DNA of 64,000 nt. Source: Raphanus sativus. Taxonomy: Eukaryota; Streptophyta; Magnoliopsida; Brassicales; Brassicaceae. A program made the translations under genes and the position numbers. The stretch spans positions 8,556,001-8,620,000 of the forward strand of contig NC_079515.1 of assembly GCF_000801105.2 (NCBI RefSeq), in the 5' to 3' direction. Below the pieces are notes generated by a model that was not told the origin of the DNA, did no database searches, and saw nothing but the letters and a program-made list of their open reading frames with translations. Shown one piece after another: positions 24,819-36,585 of this stretch (positions are counted from its first letter, which is position 1; each line of letters opens with the position of its first letter).

Positions 24819-27815
24819 TATTCACTCGATCTCCAATTAAGCTGATGTCGACACCAAGCAGTAGGCACTCCAAGTGTTTGAGTGCGTATACACCGCAATC
24901 ACAACATGACTTGTTCAATCTCTTTTTCATAGGGACTTCCACAATAGTATATGGTGACAGGAGTTGCTTCTTCTGTTTATCAGGTGGTGCAACGGCCTTC
25001 ACTATCCTAGGAATCATGTGAGCAAACTTCTCAAGGGGTTGCATATTCTTATTCCTTTTCCCACCGCAATCAAAAGCTTCCACTTTTCTTTCAATGATGT
25101 TTACGGTGACAGCAATCCAGTGATTACCTGCAATGGACATAAGTAAATTTAAGATCATAAAAGAGAACATGGAAGTGTAGAGGACAAAGTTGATTACCGT
25201 TCACAAACAACGGAAAGTATAGACGATCAATATCAACGCCCCAAACTAGATTAGTCCGCCCATGAGATGGAAGTTCTCCTCTCCCGTAACCAAGAAGAAA
25301 CTCAGGCAATTGGTAAGATTTCTTGTCAGGGTGGAACACATTGTATGCGGCGTTGAGTTGGAGGTTGAAAATAGCGGACATGAAAGCAACACGGGTTGGG
25401 CCCCAACGTCCCAAAGATGTGTTAACTCGCCATATAAACATATAAGCATCCATTTCCTGAACATTGAAAATTTAAATAAACTCAGCACCAAGGAAGATAT
25501 ATCCATCAAATTAGCAAAAGAAAGAAATTATTACGTCGTTTCCAAGCCATTTTCCAGCACATACTATCCTTGTAGCTACAGTCGAATTGAAGATTGTAGG
25601 ACCAATTTGCAAAGGTATGGGATTCATAGACCATTGCGTGAATCTGTCCCATGATTCTTCAGAGAAATAATACAGTTGCGACTCAGGAGAATCATCTTGT
25701 GGCAATGGTGCATCACTAAGCTGAAGTCCTTTGCCATTTCTTTTAGACCATTTCTTCCACTGTGACGGAGGTGGTGTCTTGTCTTTAGCTCGTGAACCTC
25801 GCGTTGTAGTCATTGAAGTCCACCAATCTTCTTCTTTATCTGTCTGAGATGGATCAACTTCGGGCACATGCGAAGCCTGAGAAAGATTTTCAACGCCTTG
25901 AGTATCTATCCCTCGAAAGATATCATCGTCTTGACTGAATTTAACTGGACTCGCAAATGCTTCCTGTAAGACACAATGGCAAGACACTTACATAAATATC
26001 TTAGTACAAGTTCACCACCATTACATAACAACACAAAAATAACACCACATATCCATCACATTAATAAACCATTACATAAATATCTTAGTACAAGTTCACA
26101 ACCATTACAAAAATTTCAAACAAGACACTTACACATCAAGCACACATCCAAACCGAGACCTTATAAAACACAACAAAATCCAGGCCGATATCATATAAGA
26201 CAATAACACAAACAGACACCGAAACCATCTAATAAACAAGAGAAAAAAACATTGCAGAGATTGGCGAAGATTAGAGTTTCTTTACCCCTCGTGTGGACCT
26301 CCTCAACGGTGGTTGGCTCGTTGTTGCCTTGGACGGTGAAGGCCCTCCATGCTCAACTTCAACGCTTGCTTCTTTTCGGGAAGCAATGAGGTCCGACTTC
26401 ATTTGCTCAAATGTCTCGGACATCTGTTTCTGTAGCCTCTTTTCCATTGCAGAGAAGTTGTCTTCAAACAACTGTGTCACGAAAGCCTTCATGTCTTCGT
26501 TAAAAGGCGCTTGCTTTGGTGCACTAGAGAGAACCTTATGCTTCCTTTTTTCCATACCACGATCACGGACCCTCTTCTTACCCCTTCTTGATGTAGAGCT
26601 TAGGTTATTTGTTCCTTGTGGAGTCTCGAACTCTTCCTCACTCTCAGCTGCTTCAACATTCGCTGGTGCGTCATCATTAAGATCTAAAGAAACCTCAGTT
26701 TCTTCAAATTCCCAAATATGCTCACTGAAGTCATGCTTAGCCCGTATCAACTCCATCACAACATTGATCATGTCATCCTCGACATCATCATCTCTGCGAA
26801 AAACCTGACTTTGGATTATAACCATATTCCCTTCCCATGAGATGTATGGGTAGCTGACATCCTACACAAGAAAAGTTATGAAAGTTAGATCCTAAGAACT
26901 CATTTCAAACCGCATGGAAGAGTCATTTTAAATACAAAAAATTACCTCTGCTGTAAAGATTTGCTCCAGCCTATTGATCTCATCATATGAAACCTTTGCA
27001 GCTCCCCTCCCGTTGATGCATCTAGGACCATTAGCAAAGCTTTTGTCCAGTTTCTTTCCACAAAGCTTCCCAATCTTTGGTACAGCTTCCATAGCCCAAA
27101 TCTGTAAGGCGTAGGAGAATCCATCTAACACATAACTTGTTGTCTTCTCCTTCAGTTTGTGACGGTTTTTGGCTATCAAACTGCAGAGAAGGTCGTAAGC
27201 CGCAACTCCCCAAGGATACTTCCGAAACTTCTCGAGATCCATGACCAGTGTGATGTATTTGAGGGGGATATTGGCCTTCTCATCTCTCGCCAAAACCACA
27301 CAGAGAATGATGGCCAAGTAGATGAGTCTAATGCGATCTGCATTCTTCCACTTCATCACAGCTGCCTTGTCCTTATTCCACAGGTTGAAGAGTGTAATGG
27401 ATTCATCTTTCCTCTTCAAGACCTTGCTCCAGAAACCACCGTCATAAGCATAGTCTTCTAAGTCAATCTTAAGTGAAAGACTAGTCCTGCACTCAAACCC
27501 GGTCACTGCATGGAACTCTTGGAGTGAAAATCGATGTGGCCTTCGCGCGAAAACAAACCATAGCTCGTGCATCATGTAAGTCAAAAGCTCCCTGCACAAG
27601 ATGCTGTGTATCACTCTCGCGGAGTAGCCAAGACCATTCTCATGAAGCTTGAAAACCTGAGAGAAAATCGGATCTTTCTTCACATCAGCAAACTCCTTTG
27701 GCATCCACTTCTCGAACTTCTTGATAATGTAGTCGATCCTGCAGTTGTTATTGATCTGAGTCACTTGGGGCTCGTCGCCCTCATTAAAAATCCTCTTTGG
27801 TAGCTCCTCAGACAT
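24736..27815 (-). CDS. DUF1985 / Ulp1 (C48) SUMO-protease-like protein of a MULE (5 exons, 841 aa)
   Basis: On the minus strand exons 27815-26946, 26861-26286, 25963-25535, 25456-25198 and 25127-24736 join at GT-AG sites into one open frame of 841 codons. Residues about 1-290 are a DUF1985 domain (WFVFARRPHRFSLQEFHAVTG, then CVVLARDEKANIPL). A charged, low-complexity middle contains KKRVRDRGMEKRKHK, a likely nuclear signal. The C-terminal Ulp1 domain shows the triad: His in GNHWIAV, Asp in VEAFDCGG, Cys in SCCDCGVYALKHLE. Ulp1 peptidases cut SUMO from proteins; for transposon-carried copies the substrate is unknown. A GC-richer stretch at 28306-28500, ending in CAAG/GTATTAG, may be a non-coding first exon. 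The last residues run into the start of the GRF gene, so the natural C-terminus may have been replaced. Confidence 0.75.
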
Positions 27816-28826
27816 ATCTACAAGGCATGAAAACAATTGTTAGTTGAACATGTAAAGTTTATCAATCTCAAAAATCGGACAACAACAGTAGAAGATGTCA
27901 AGTGAAGAACAAACCCGAGGAACAAACCCGAGGAACAAAGTTCAATCAAAGTTAACAAGTATAAGATGTCAAGTGATGTACTAGATGATTAACTAACCCA
28001 AGAAACAAAGGTCAATCAAAGAAAACAAAGCTACAATTGAGATATAAGCAATCGGACAACAACAAGTACAAGTTTTGAAGTGATGAATTTTCTCTCAAAG
28101 ATACTAGGCAAATCGCAAATCGAAGAAATATCCTTTTAAAATGAAGACAAATCGAAGACAAATCACAAATGAAGACAAACTGAAGCCAAATCGCAAGGGA
28201 AGACAAATCAAAGACAAATCGCAAATCCTTTTAAAATTGAAGACAAATCGCAAATCAAAGGCAAATCGTGTAAGATGAGAAACAAAATAAGTAATCTAAT
28301 ACCTTGTGAGAAGGAAGAGTCGGATTTCGTCTAAGTGATAACAGACGAAGAGGAAGAACTGAAGATATCGAAGAGGGAGATGCGGTTTAGGAGATTAGAG
28401 ACAAGAGATAGAAGGGACAACGGCGGAGAGATCGAAGAACAGAAGAAACCGAAGAACAAGGCAGCTCTCAGTTCAGTTGAAGAATCGCCATTAGAGGGGA
28501 CCTCCAAAGAAGAGGATGAAATCGTGAAATCGATGAAATTAGGGTTGGGGAAATCCCCTTTTCCCCTTTTTATCTTTTTTTTTACTATTTCTTATTTTTT
28601 ACTATTTTCACTTAAGTTAAAATAATTATTTTGATTTTTACTATTTTAATTAGGTAAATAATAAACGAAAATTATAAAAAATAAAAATAATTTAACTTAA
28701 TTGCTAAATGAAGGGTACTATGGTATTTATAGAAAATCAAAATCCTATTTCCCCAAAAAATGATCCTAAAATCCTAGAGTAACAAATCTGAATGTGTCTC
28801 TTAAATCCAATTTACTCTTTAAACAA

Positions 28827-29226
28827 TTTGGTTAGAGTTGCTAAACACGATTTTTCAAAACAATAGTAAATCTATTGTTTCTCAAATTTTATGCCAGTTA
28901 CGTTGAAATTTTGTCAGATTACTAACACATTGGGTTTCATTTCTGATTCTTAAAGTTCTAAGAAATATCTCTCTAGATTTAATAAGAAACAAAATGATTT
29001 TTTTATGTTTATTTATTCAGTTATTCAAATAAATTTTGTTTATTTTTTCTCTTGTTCATCAAATGTTCACTGGTTGAAGTCTTTGTTTTGTTTTGTGGTT
29101 CGATTAAGAAGGAGAAAATATATATATTTTTTTTTGTATTTACGGCCCGGATACAAAAAGGAGTAAGCAGAATTGGCGGGATAATTGGAAATGGAACACA
29201 TATTTCGATTCTGTATAACCTTATTA
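28827..29226. other. AT-rich spacer
   Basis: No gene seen. It begins right after the MULE target duplication and ends at the copied SNF2 piece. Confidence 0.4.
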
Positions 29227-29388
29227 GGCTGCCCTACAGGTAACTCCATCTTCTCTTATGTTATGGTCTTAAAACACTTCGCTGTTCTTTTTTGATTGCA
29301 TGTCTTGCGTTACACAAGTTGTGTCCCTTGTACCAGCTTTACCGTTTTCTGGCTCCTTTATTCTCTTGGTATGATTGTAATAGTGAAT
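29227..29388 (+). pseudogene. Copied piece of the SNF2 gene (exon 3 end and start of intron 3)
   Basis: GGCTGCCCTACAG/GTAACTCC and the bases after it match the exon 3/intron 3 junction of the SNF2 gene at 43595-43735. The match runs through ATCTTCTCTTATGTTATGG to GTATGATTG(T/C)AATAGTG with small differences. The exon part is only about 13 bases, so it codes for nothing alone. The match of intron sequence shows that the copy was made from DNA and not from mRNA. Confidence 0.75.
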
Positions 29389-29681
29389 ATGGAGGAATCA
29401 AATTCTAAAAAACGGTTAAGATAATTGTGGGAATGGTTGAGATTTTTTTTTTTTTTTATCTACATTAATCTTAGATAAATGCTAAACCCGTAAACGGAGG
29501 CGGTGAGATGACAAATCAGTTTTGACCGTCTCAACAAAAAAAAAAAGGATAAATAGGAATCGATAAGCCTGATTCGAATAGTTAAGTTTTCAGTCGATAA
29601 AAAATTAAAGGCTACAGTTACGATCTAGGGTTCTTCTCCATATATATATATATATATTGCTAGATTTATATCTTGAAACAG
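29389..29681. other. Probable promoter of the 234-aa gene
   Basis: AT-rich sequence with poly-T, poly-A and a (TA)n run at 29641-29656, just before the likely start of the next gene. No other feature is seen. Confidence 0.35.
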
Positions 29682-30461
29682 ATGACTGATCACACAAAGA
29701 AACTACCACAGGCTGGATGTTCCCCTTTCACTAATGGGTCAGTGTGATATTCATTCCCTTTGAGAGGATGTCTTAAACCCCTTACTTTTTTCTTATAATT
29801 ATATATTTACAGGACTACTGCTGATGTCGCCAAAGAGAAGGAGCAGAAAGAAGAAGTTGTGCGACTCGGAGTTGAGCTCTCGCTCTTTATGGCTGAAGCA
29901 ATGTTCATATTATCCGACGACAGACGTTGTATGACACACTTCTGTTTTTGGATATTGTTTAAAACAAAGATGGATCGTCGCGGTCCCGTTGTAGGACGGC
30001 TGTGGCGTGTTACACAACAGGTGTTTGCAACCTATATCAGACCCAAGAACAGAGTCTACATCGATGGTGGAAAATCCAGTCAATCACAACTGATGAGGAC
30101 GTTTCAACAGGATTTTGTTTCTGCGATCAGAGGTTTGGCTCACATTGTTTCCACTCTCGAAATCGGTTGCCTAGTGAAACCCTCTGTTTTTGAACAATAC
30201 AACCAAGAGCTGAAGAAGCTAGAGGAGAATTTGAGGCCTGTCAAGCATGTTTCGGAGGCAAATGGGTTTGCTAGGGAAGCAATAGAGTCTGAGATTCTTC
30301 TTCCCTTGTGGAAGTCTCTCTTTGACACAACAAGTGGTTCTCAAGTGATAAAACTTGATAAAACTATTACTCGTGAGCTGGTTAGGCCTCTCTTGAACGA
30401 TGTCAAAAAGGAGATTTGTCGTAGTCTTGCTTCTTTAGTCATCAAGCCACCCTGTAAATGA
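29682..30461 (+). CDS. Unrecognised helical protein (2 exons, 234 aa)
   Basis: An ATG at 29682 opens a short exon to 29737 (MTDHTKKLPQAGCSPFTNG); GT-AG splicing to 29813 keeps the frame and adds TTADVAKEKEQKEEVVRLG and a long open frame, 234 residues in all. The frame upstream of 29859 is open only through this splice, which decides the start. The protein looks mostly helical: VELSLFMAEAMFIL, then RTFQQDFVSAIRGLAHIVST, then YNQELKKLEENLRPVKHV, and ITRELVRPLLNDVKKEI. No domain or signal peptide was recognised. It lies between two copied SNF2 pieces in a patchwork region, so it may be a captured gene or exon set. The open frame with ordinary codon texture argues against old decay. Confidence 0.55.
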
Positions 30462-31012
30462 AATCATCATACAAGAGGTTTGATGGTTATTTTATTGCCA
30501 TATTGTTGACTTTGGATGGTCATTTTATCGCATATTGTTGTTATTCCTACTTATTTTAATGAAATCATAACAATCCGTTGTGGATTAAATAAAAATGTGT
30601 GACAAGGTGGTTAGTATGGTTTCAAAATGTGCATCCCACTCCTTTGCATTATGTCTGTTTTATGCTAATTATACATCTTCTGCTAAACTCTAAAGCGGAT
30701 GAAACTACTGAGATGGTACTGTATGAGAATCACTTTTGTGACAAGACTCCAAACTGTCACGCCATGCCATGCTTTACTTGATCGACATTTGTTACATGAC
30801 TTTCATGATGAGAGAAAAAAATATATGAACGAGAGACCATAAATTCCGTTTAATGAAGTGTATTAGTGAGACGGGAAAGAATGGTACAAGTTTGAACTCT
30901 TGAGAATAGAGAACAAGTAATCAATAATCTAAGAGTTGGTCTTCATGGCTCTGTAGCTCTGCTCTGTCTCAGCAAGTATGTCTTATCATTTTCTTTCTCT
31001 AATCATCCTTTT
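30462..31012. other. Spacer in the gene-fragment patchwork
   Basis: AT-rich 3' sequence of the preceding gene, then a stretch (30.9-31.0 kb) that leads into the copied SNF2 exon. No gene is seen. Confidence 0.4.
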
Positions 31013-31118
31013 TTGTTTTTTTTTTCTCTTAGAAGCTCGACTGCTGAGAAGAGTGAAGCCGAAGAAGATCCCATGATGGAATCTGCTATTGAAATCAGTT
31101 CAGGCAGTAGTAGTACTA
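31013..31118 (+). pseudogene. Copied first coding exon of the SNF2 gene
   Basis: After a poly-pyrimidine tract and TTAG acceptor the sequence reads ...[19 protein letters not shown], matching the start of the SNF2 gene at 42825-42899 ([19 protein letters not shown]). It stops abruptly at the AGTAGTAGT run, where SERK-like sequence begins. The acceptor and intron side are also copied. It is not joined to the rest of a helicase. Confidence 0.75.
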
Positions 31119-32600
31119 TGCGGCCCAGTTACGAGCAGTCCTTGCCCTGGATCTCCCCAATTTTCTCCTCCTCCCTCCACCATTGTTCTCACTCAAGGTA
31201 TTGTTTTATGAATAGTTCACTATTGGTTGTTACGCTAAATTTTTTGTAAAAGAAAACTTTTGTTTTATTATTAAGGTGGATATAGTTCTAACTGGAGCCA
31301 TTGCGGGAGGAGTGGCTCCTTTACTATTTGCTGCCCCTGCATTGGCTTTTGTTTGGTGGCGTAGGAGAAAACCTCAAGACTTCTTCTTTGATGTTCCTGA
31401 TTAGTTAAAATAGTCCAAAGCTTCTTTTTTTTTATTGGAGAATTTGGTTTAGTAAGTAACTATTATTAATGATGCAGCCAAAGAGGACCCATGAGTTTCA
31501 GCAAATAAAAAAAACATCTTGGGACGAGGTGGGTTCGGTAAAGTCTTCAAAGGCCGTTTCTCGCTGATGGAACACTTGTGGCAGTCAAACAGCTTAAAGA
31601 AGAGCTCACACCAGGTGGCCATCTCCAGTTTCAAACAGAAGTGGAGATGATAAGCATGGCTGTTCACAGAAATCTTCTTAGGTTACCGAGAGATTGCTTG
31701 TTTACCCCTTACATGGCTAATGGAAGTGTTGCTTCTTGTTTGAGAGGTAACCTCAGTGTTTAGAGTTTGCAAATAAAATGTTTTATCCATCTTTTTCAAT
31801 TTCTTGAAATGGATTGCAGAACGTCTACCATCACAGTTACCTTTAGCCTGGCTAATAAGACATCAAACTGCGCTAGGAGGGGTTTGTCTTATCTTCATGA
31901 TCATTGCGACCCAAAAAATCATTCGCCTATGATGTGAAAGCTGCTAATTTTCTGCCGGACGAAGAGTTTGAAGCTGTGGTAGGCTACTTCGGTTTAGCTA
32001 CGATTATAAAGACACGGGCTGTACGTGGGACTATTAGGGCTGTACGTGGGACTATTGGACACATTGAGTACCAGAAAATCTTCAAAGAAAACCGATGTTT
32101 ATGGCTACGAATCATGCTTTTGGAACTGATCACAGTTCAGAGAGCTTTTGATCTTGCAAGACTGGCCAATGACGATGACGTTATGCTTCTAGATTGGGTA
32201 CTGATTATCTGTTAGAGCCCATTAATAAACTCGCAAAGCTTAAATATCTCAATTGATCTTATTTCTCACGTGAAATGAGATGGCTTTTGAAGGAGAAAAA
32301 ACTGTGGAGATGCTTGTGGATCCTGATATGCACGTAAATTACACAAAAACACAAGTAGAACAGTTCATACAAGTGGATCTTCTCTGCACACAGAGCTCAC
32401 CAATGGAACGTCCTAAGATGTCTGACGTTGTTGTTCGAATGCTTGAAGATGACGGTTGGCTGAGAAACCGGACGAGTGGCAGAGAGTGGAAATTATCAGG
32501 CAGGAAGTGGAGCTGTCTTCTCATCCCACCTCTGATTGGATCCTTTGGTTCTACTGAGAATCTTCATGATATGTTGAGTTGTCTGGTCCGAGATAAAGAG
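31119..32600 (+). pseudogene. SERK-type receptor-kinase pseudogene, fused to the SNF2 exon
   Basis: Exon-like pieces follow the order of a SERK/BAK1 gene: the proline-rich hinge CGPVTSSPCPGSPQFSPP at 31119, the membrane segment [20 protein letters not shown] with [15 protein letters not shown], then [53 protein letters not shown], the DVKAAN remnant, the RGTIGH remnant, [21 protein letters not shown] and [20 protein letters not shown]. The extracellular LRRs are absent, the HRD motif is destroyed, and frameshifts, stops and deletions are visible. The kinase sequence is out of frame with the SNF2 exon that precedes it. It cannot make a working kinase. Confidence 0.85.
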
Positions 32601-32616
32601 ATTGTAATTTGTCTAA

Positions 32617-33901
32617 CTAGATTTTGACCCGCGCTTTCAAAGCGCGGGTTTATTTTCCTTTATTTTTTTTAATTACAGCGCGGATTTATTTTCCTTTATT
32701 TTTTTAAAAATTGACAAATATTTAGTAAATGTCATATTTTCATATATTTGTTTTTTTATAAAAGGCTTAAGCCTTTTATTTTTCTTTATCGTGTTTCATT
32801 TTAAATGAGTATAGGCCTGAGCACAATATCCGGATCCAAAGAACCAACTTGAAACCGACCCGAAAATCAGGGTTCCAAACCCGATCAGACCCGGGGTAAA
32901 TATCCGAATGAATTCTAAATTGCTATATCCGAAGAACCGGTCCCGAACCCGACCCGAACCGAGAACCGAATGAGTACCCGAAGATATCTCAAATGTGAAT
33001 ATATATATATATATCTAAAAATCTATGCTATAATTATATTTATAATTATTTTAATATTTTAAATTAATATTATAAGTTAAATATAGTAGTTATTTTCAAT
33101 ACTTTTGAGTATTTTTGGATAAAATATGATAGTTTCGATAAAAGTTTATCCAAAAAACTGTATAGATTGGATATTTTTGGTTATTTTTGGTTACTTTTGA
33201 GTAATTTGGATACAAAAATTTGAACCGAATTGGATACTTTGGTTACTTTGAGTACAAATAACCAAACCCGTTTTAGATACTTTGGTTATTTGGTTATTTT
33301 CAGGTTCTTATGCATGAGAACCGAACCCACCCGAAAAGATCCGACTCGAACCCGACCCAAAATTTTATAATATCTGAATGGAGTTTAATTTCAAAACCCG
33401 AAAAACATGATACCCGAACGTTCAGGTCTAATGAGTATTTATGTTTAGAAAATTAAAGTTTATTTTTAATGAACTAAGTTGGTATAACTTAATTTTATTA
33501 TGTTGTTAATTTTTTAAATAAAAAATTATATACTCTTAATAAAGATTTATACTTTTCAATGAAAAAATTCAAAATTTTTTATGAATGCTTAAGTTATATT
33601 AAAAAGAAAAAAACATAATAATTAAGTGATTAATTTTTTTTCACTACACAAAATATTAAGAATGATTGAAAATAAATTATTTGAACTTGGAGGAAAAAAT
33701 AAAAATTGGATATGATTTCTTGATCGGCCCAAATGGCCCAAAAAAGATCTGATGTGGGGAGTGGACTGGATAAAAAAAATGACCCAATATAGATATGTTA
33801 TTAATATTACTTGATTGCCCTTAATGAAATAAACAATGTGAGTTAAAGAAAGGGCATGTTTAGTAAAAAATCCAAATGTGATTGTACTTTAATAGTATAG
33901 A
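32617..33901 (-). mobile_element. Non-autonomous Helitron (about 1.3 kb)
   Basis: CTAG at 32617, then ATTTTGA and a perfect hairpin (CCCGCGCTTT/AAAGCGCGGG). The minus-strand 5' end, TCTATACTATTAAAGTAC, is at 33901 with the expected T after it. About half the element is a nested GGTTCGG-rich, hAT-like unit at 32813-33430. Its 3' end abuts the SERK pseudogene. Confidence 0.75.
32813..33430. mobile_element. hAT-like non-autonomous element with 8-bp duplication (about 618 bp)
   Basis: The unit is flanked by ATGAGTAT on both sides (32805-32812 and 33431-33438) and has inverted ends (T)AGGCCTGAGC and TAGACCTGAAC. Inside it is full of degenerate CCCGAACC-type runs. It is the same type as the element at 54351-55008. 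Confidence 0.65.
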
Positions 33902-34781
33902 TATAAATAGAAATATAAAGAAAATCCACTTCTATGTATGGCGTCGATGAGATTAAATCAACATCAGCTTAGAGTTGAGATTTGGGGCTCATGAAGACGA
34001 GCTGATTCAATACGCAACACACACTCTTGAACTTCACTCTTTCAATGAACACAAGTCGCTTGTGTTACGTGTGGAGACGGCACATACCCTTTTAGAGGAA
34101 AGAGTAAATAAAGTTCATCTTCAATTATTGTGTAGAATATGTAAAATGAGTATATATATAATATGAGAATGAACCGGGAAAATTGGAAAAGGAAAGGTGA
34201 AAGTATATGGAGATCCTTCAGAATACTCGTAAGCTAGATAAATTCTTTTGTAGCAAAACACATAGTTCTATATCCAAGCCTCAGTTGAGGTCAATGAAAA
34301 GTGTCATAAGCTGAAACAGATAGTATAATATATGGATCTACTATCCAATCTAAATCAGTAAAACCACTGACTGAAAGATTCGGGTCAGATAAAAAGAAAA
34401 GACATGCTCCATTACTTCCACTGAGATACCTGAGAATCTCACAAGCAGCTTGGCAATGTACCTCTCTGGGAGCTTAACAGAAATGGCAAAGTTTAGTGAC
34501 AACATATCGATGTCAGGACAAGTTGAAAAGAGATATAAAAGCTTGTCCATTAATCGTCTGTTACCCCTCTGCATCTGTCAAGAGAGGAGTATTATCTTTG
34601 TGCAATGAATGATTAAGATTCTTAGATATGGAGTATGGTTTACGACCAAGGAATTATGTATCTATAAGAGCTCCAAAACATACTTTTGTTGACAGACTGA
34701 AATAATTTTGGAGGATCGAACAATTTCGTGACCAAAAAAGTATTGGAGATTACCAAGATCTTTTTGATCTTAAAGAAATCA
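33902..34781. other. Intergenic spacer between Helitrons
   Basis: No supported gene. A 74-codon frame on the minus strand (34350-34574) includes LYLFSTCPDIDMLSLNFAIS and PERYIAKLLVRFSGISVEVM; it might be a captured exon scrap but no family was recognised. Confidence 0.35.
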
Positions 34782-36582
34782 CTAGATTTTGATCCGCGCT
34801 TCGAAAGCGCGGATTTTGTGGGATTAAAAAAATTGATATGAATTAGTATTTTGAGATTGTACAGTATTATATTACAAAATATGTATTATATCGAAACAGA
34901 GAATTCATTTAAAATTATATACATTTATTTGAAATTTTGTATGTACATTCTTATGTATCACATTCTCAGGTATGAAAATTTTATCAAAATCCAAAAAACT
35001 CAGTCGAAACTAATCTAGAAATATAGATTTGGTTTGGGTTTGGATCTAGGGAAAAGTACCTATTGGATATTTGTGGATATGTGGGTCTCGGTTCGGGTAT
35101 GGATCATACCTGAGATCTAATCGTATCTAGTGTATTTGTGGGATTTAGACCATTATCCGAAAGCGCGGATTTTTTTTGGATTATAGATAAAGTTTAATAT
35201 GAAATTAGTATTTTGTAATTCGTGTACATTACTATGTTACAGAATCGTATTATATAGAAGAAGAGAATCTGTCTAAAATTATATAATTTATGAATTAATT
35301 TATTTGAGATTTTTTTGTATGTCTCTCTCTCTCTTTCTCAAGCCTAGGCATTTATTCGATTCCAAAAAAACTGATCGGATCCGGATCCATTGAAATGTAC
35401 ATATTGGGTAATTTTTGGACCAGTAGTTCTTGGTTCGGTACAGATCCTACCCAAGACCATGACGGGTACCCAAATCATATGAAAGGTTTTGTAAATATTA
35501 CGTATATTTGGGTATTTCAGATATGTTTAAGTATTTTAGATATTTTTTTGGGTTTGAGTTTTCAGTTATTCTTTCAAGTTTCATGTAAAATTTTAGATTT
35601 TTTTTCAAAAATATATTTGGCTATTCAGCTAAAAGTTTAGATACTTTCGGTTTCTGGGCTTATATCTCGGGAAGTATTTCAGATCTTTTTGTGTATTTGA
35701 ATTTATTTTGGGTATTTGTTGGGTTCTCGAATATTTTTCAAGTTTCAGATCATTATTCAGGTTTTGGGGTACTTCCATCTTTTTCAAAACTTAAATATCT
35801 GAACTGACCTAGACCTGCTAAGTACTCAAATATTACAACATGTATTTTACACTTATTTGAATTATGATTCCAAACCGATCAGAACATGAAAGGAACCGAC
35901 CTAAATCCGAATAAAAAAAATATCTATTTTAATCCAAATGTTTAGGACACAAAGAACCAAGATAGAAAGGAACCGATCCAAATACCCGAATACCCGAATA
36001 TCCAAACCTACTCTCACATTATATTTTGTGTATATTTTATAAGAGTTATATTTGTTAAATTGACATGGTTTAAGATTTTCTTGGTGGAATTTTTTTAACT
36101 AATTCAGTACATATTTGTAGGATTTTTAGTATTTTTGAACTTTCTTAATAATTTTTTTTATCATAATACTTTTTATAAAAATTAAGTTAATGTTACATAT
36201 ATATAATTTTGTTTTAACATATGATTTACGAATTTTAAAAATCAAATTTTAATTTTTTAATATTTGAAACTATATAATGTAAGATGTCATGATACAATAC
36301 GTTTAATGATATTATTAGTAGATATATAGAATATGGAATATTACTTTAGATTATATATGATTGTGATCTTAGTGACATAAATATCCTACGCAAAGAAAAA
36401 TTGTGATCCCACGATTTTAGGGGGTTTAGTTAATTTCATTGTAACACAAAAAGGTAGTTGGAGTTATTAATTGTGTATAATTAGAGTAAGTAATTGTAAG
36501 ACCAAAAAAATTAAGTCTAATATGAAAAGGTCCAAACAACTTGTATAACTAGATTTTTTTAGAATGTTCCTCTTTTAATAGA
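34782..36582 (-). mobile_element. Non-autonomous Helitron, right end approximate
   Basis: CTAG at 34782, then ATTTTGA and a perfect hairpin (TCCGCGCTTCG/CGAAAGCGCGGA). A second partial hairpin arm (GAAAGCGCGGATTTT) recurs at about 35159. The 5' end is probably the TTTTAATAGA near 36582, just before the CTAG of the next Helitron, but that junction is less clean than the others. The interior holds degenerate GGTTCGG/ACCCGA runs and no gene. Confidence 0.55.
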
Positions 36583-36585
36583 ATA

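Larger units (their letters stand above)
23697..28817. mobile_element. Complete MULE carrying an Ulp1 gene (KAONASHI-like), 5.1 kb
   Basis: The element lies between perfect 9-bp direct repeats TTTAAACAA (23688-23696 and 28818-28826), the Mutator hallmark. The ends are inverted: left GGGAGAATTGGCAAAAAAAG, right (reverse complement) GAGTAAATTGGATTTAAGAG, with similarity continuing for about 70 bp through a shared TAGGATTTT block and a CATTTTTTG block. Inside are the zinc-knuckle tail of a MuDR-type transposase (+), a GRF zinc-finger gene (-) and a DUF1985/Ulp1 protease gene (-). Known: crucifer MULEs that carry Ulp1-like genes are described as KI (KAONASHI) elements. It sits directly downstream of TOM40. 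With only a transposase tail it cannot move on its own. Confidence 0.85.

Noticed and set aside
26293..26808. Plus-strand frame of 171 codons opposite the Ulp1 gene
   Set aside because: It is antisense to a well supported exon and has no domain; serine-rich content reflects the acidic codons on the other strand.
28335..28625. Charged 96-codon plus-strand frame near the right end of the MULE
   Set aside because: The region reads better as a non-coding first exon of the minus-strand Ulp1 gene, ending at a good donor; the plus frame is probably chance.
35340..36010. Possible third hAT-like element with CCTAGG ends
   Set aside because: Degenerate GGTTCGG-type runs are present, but the flanks share no convincing 8-bp duplication and the ends do not match.
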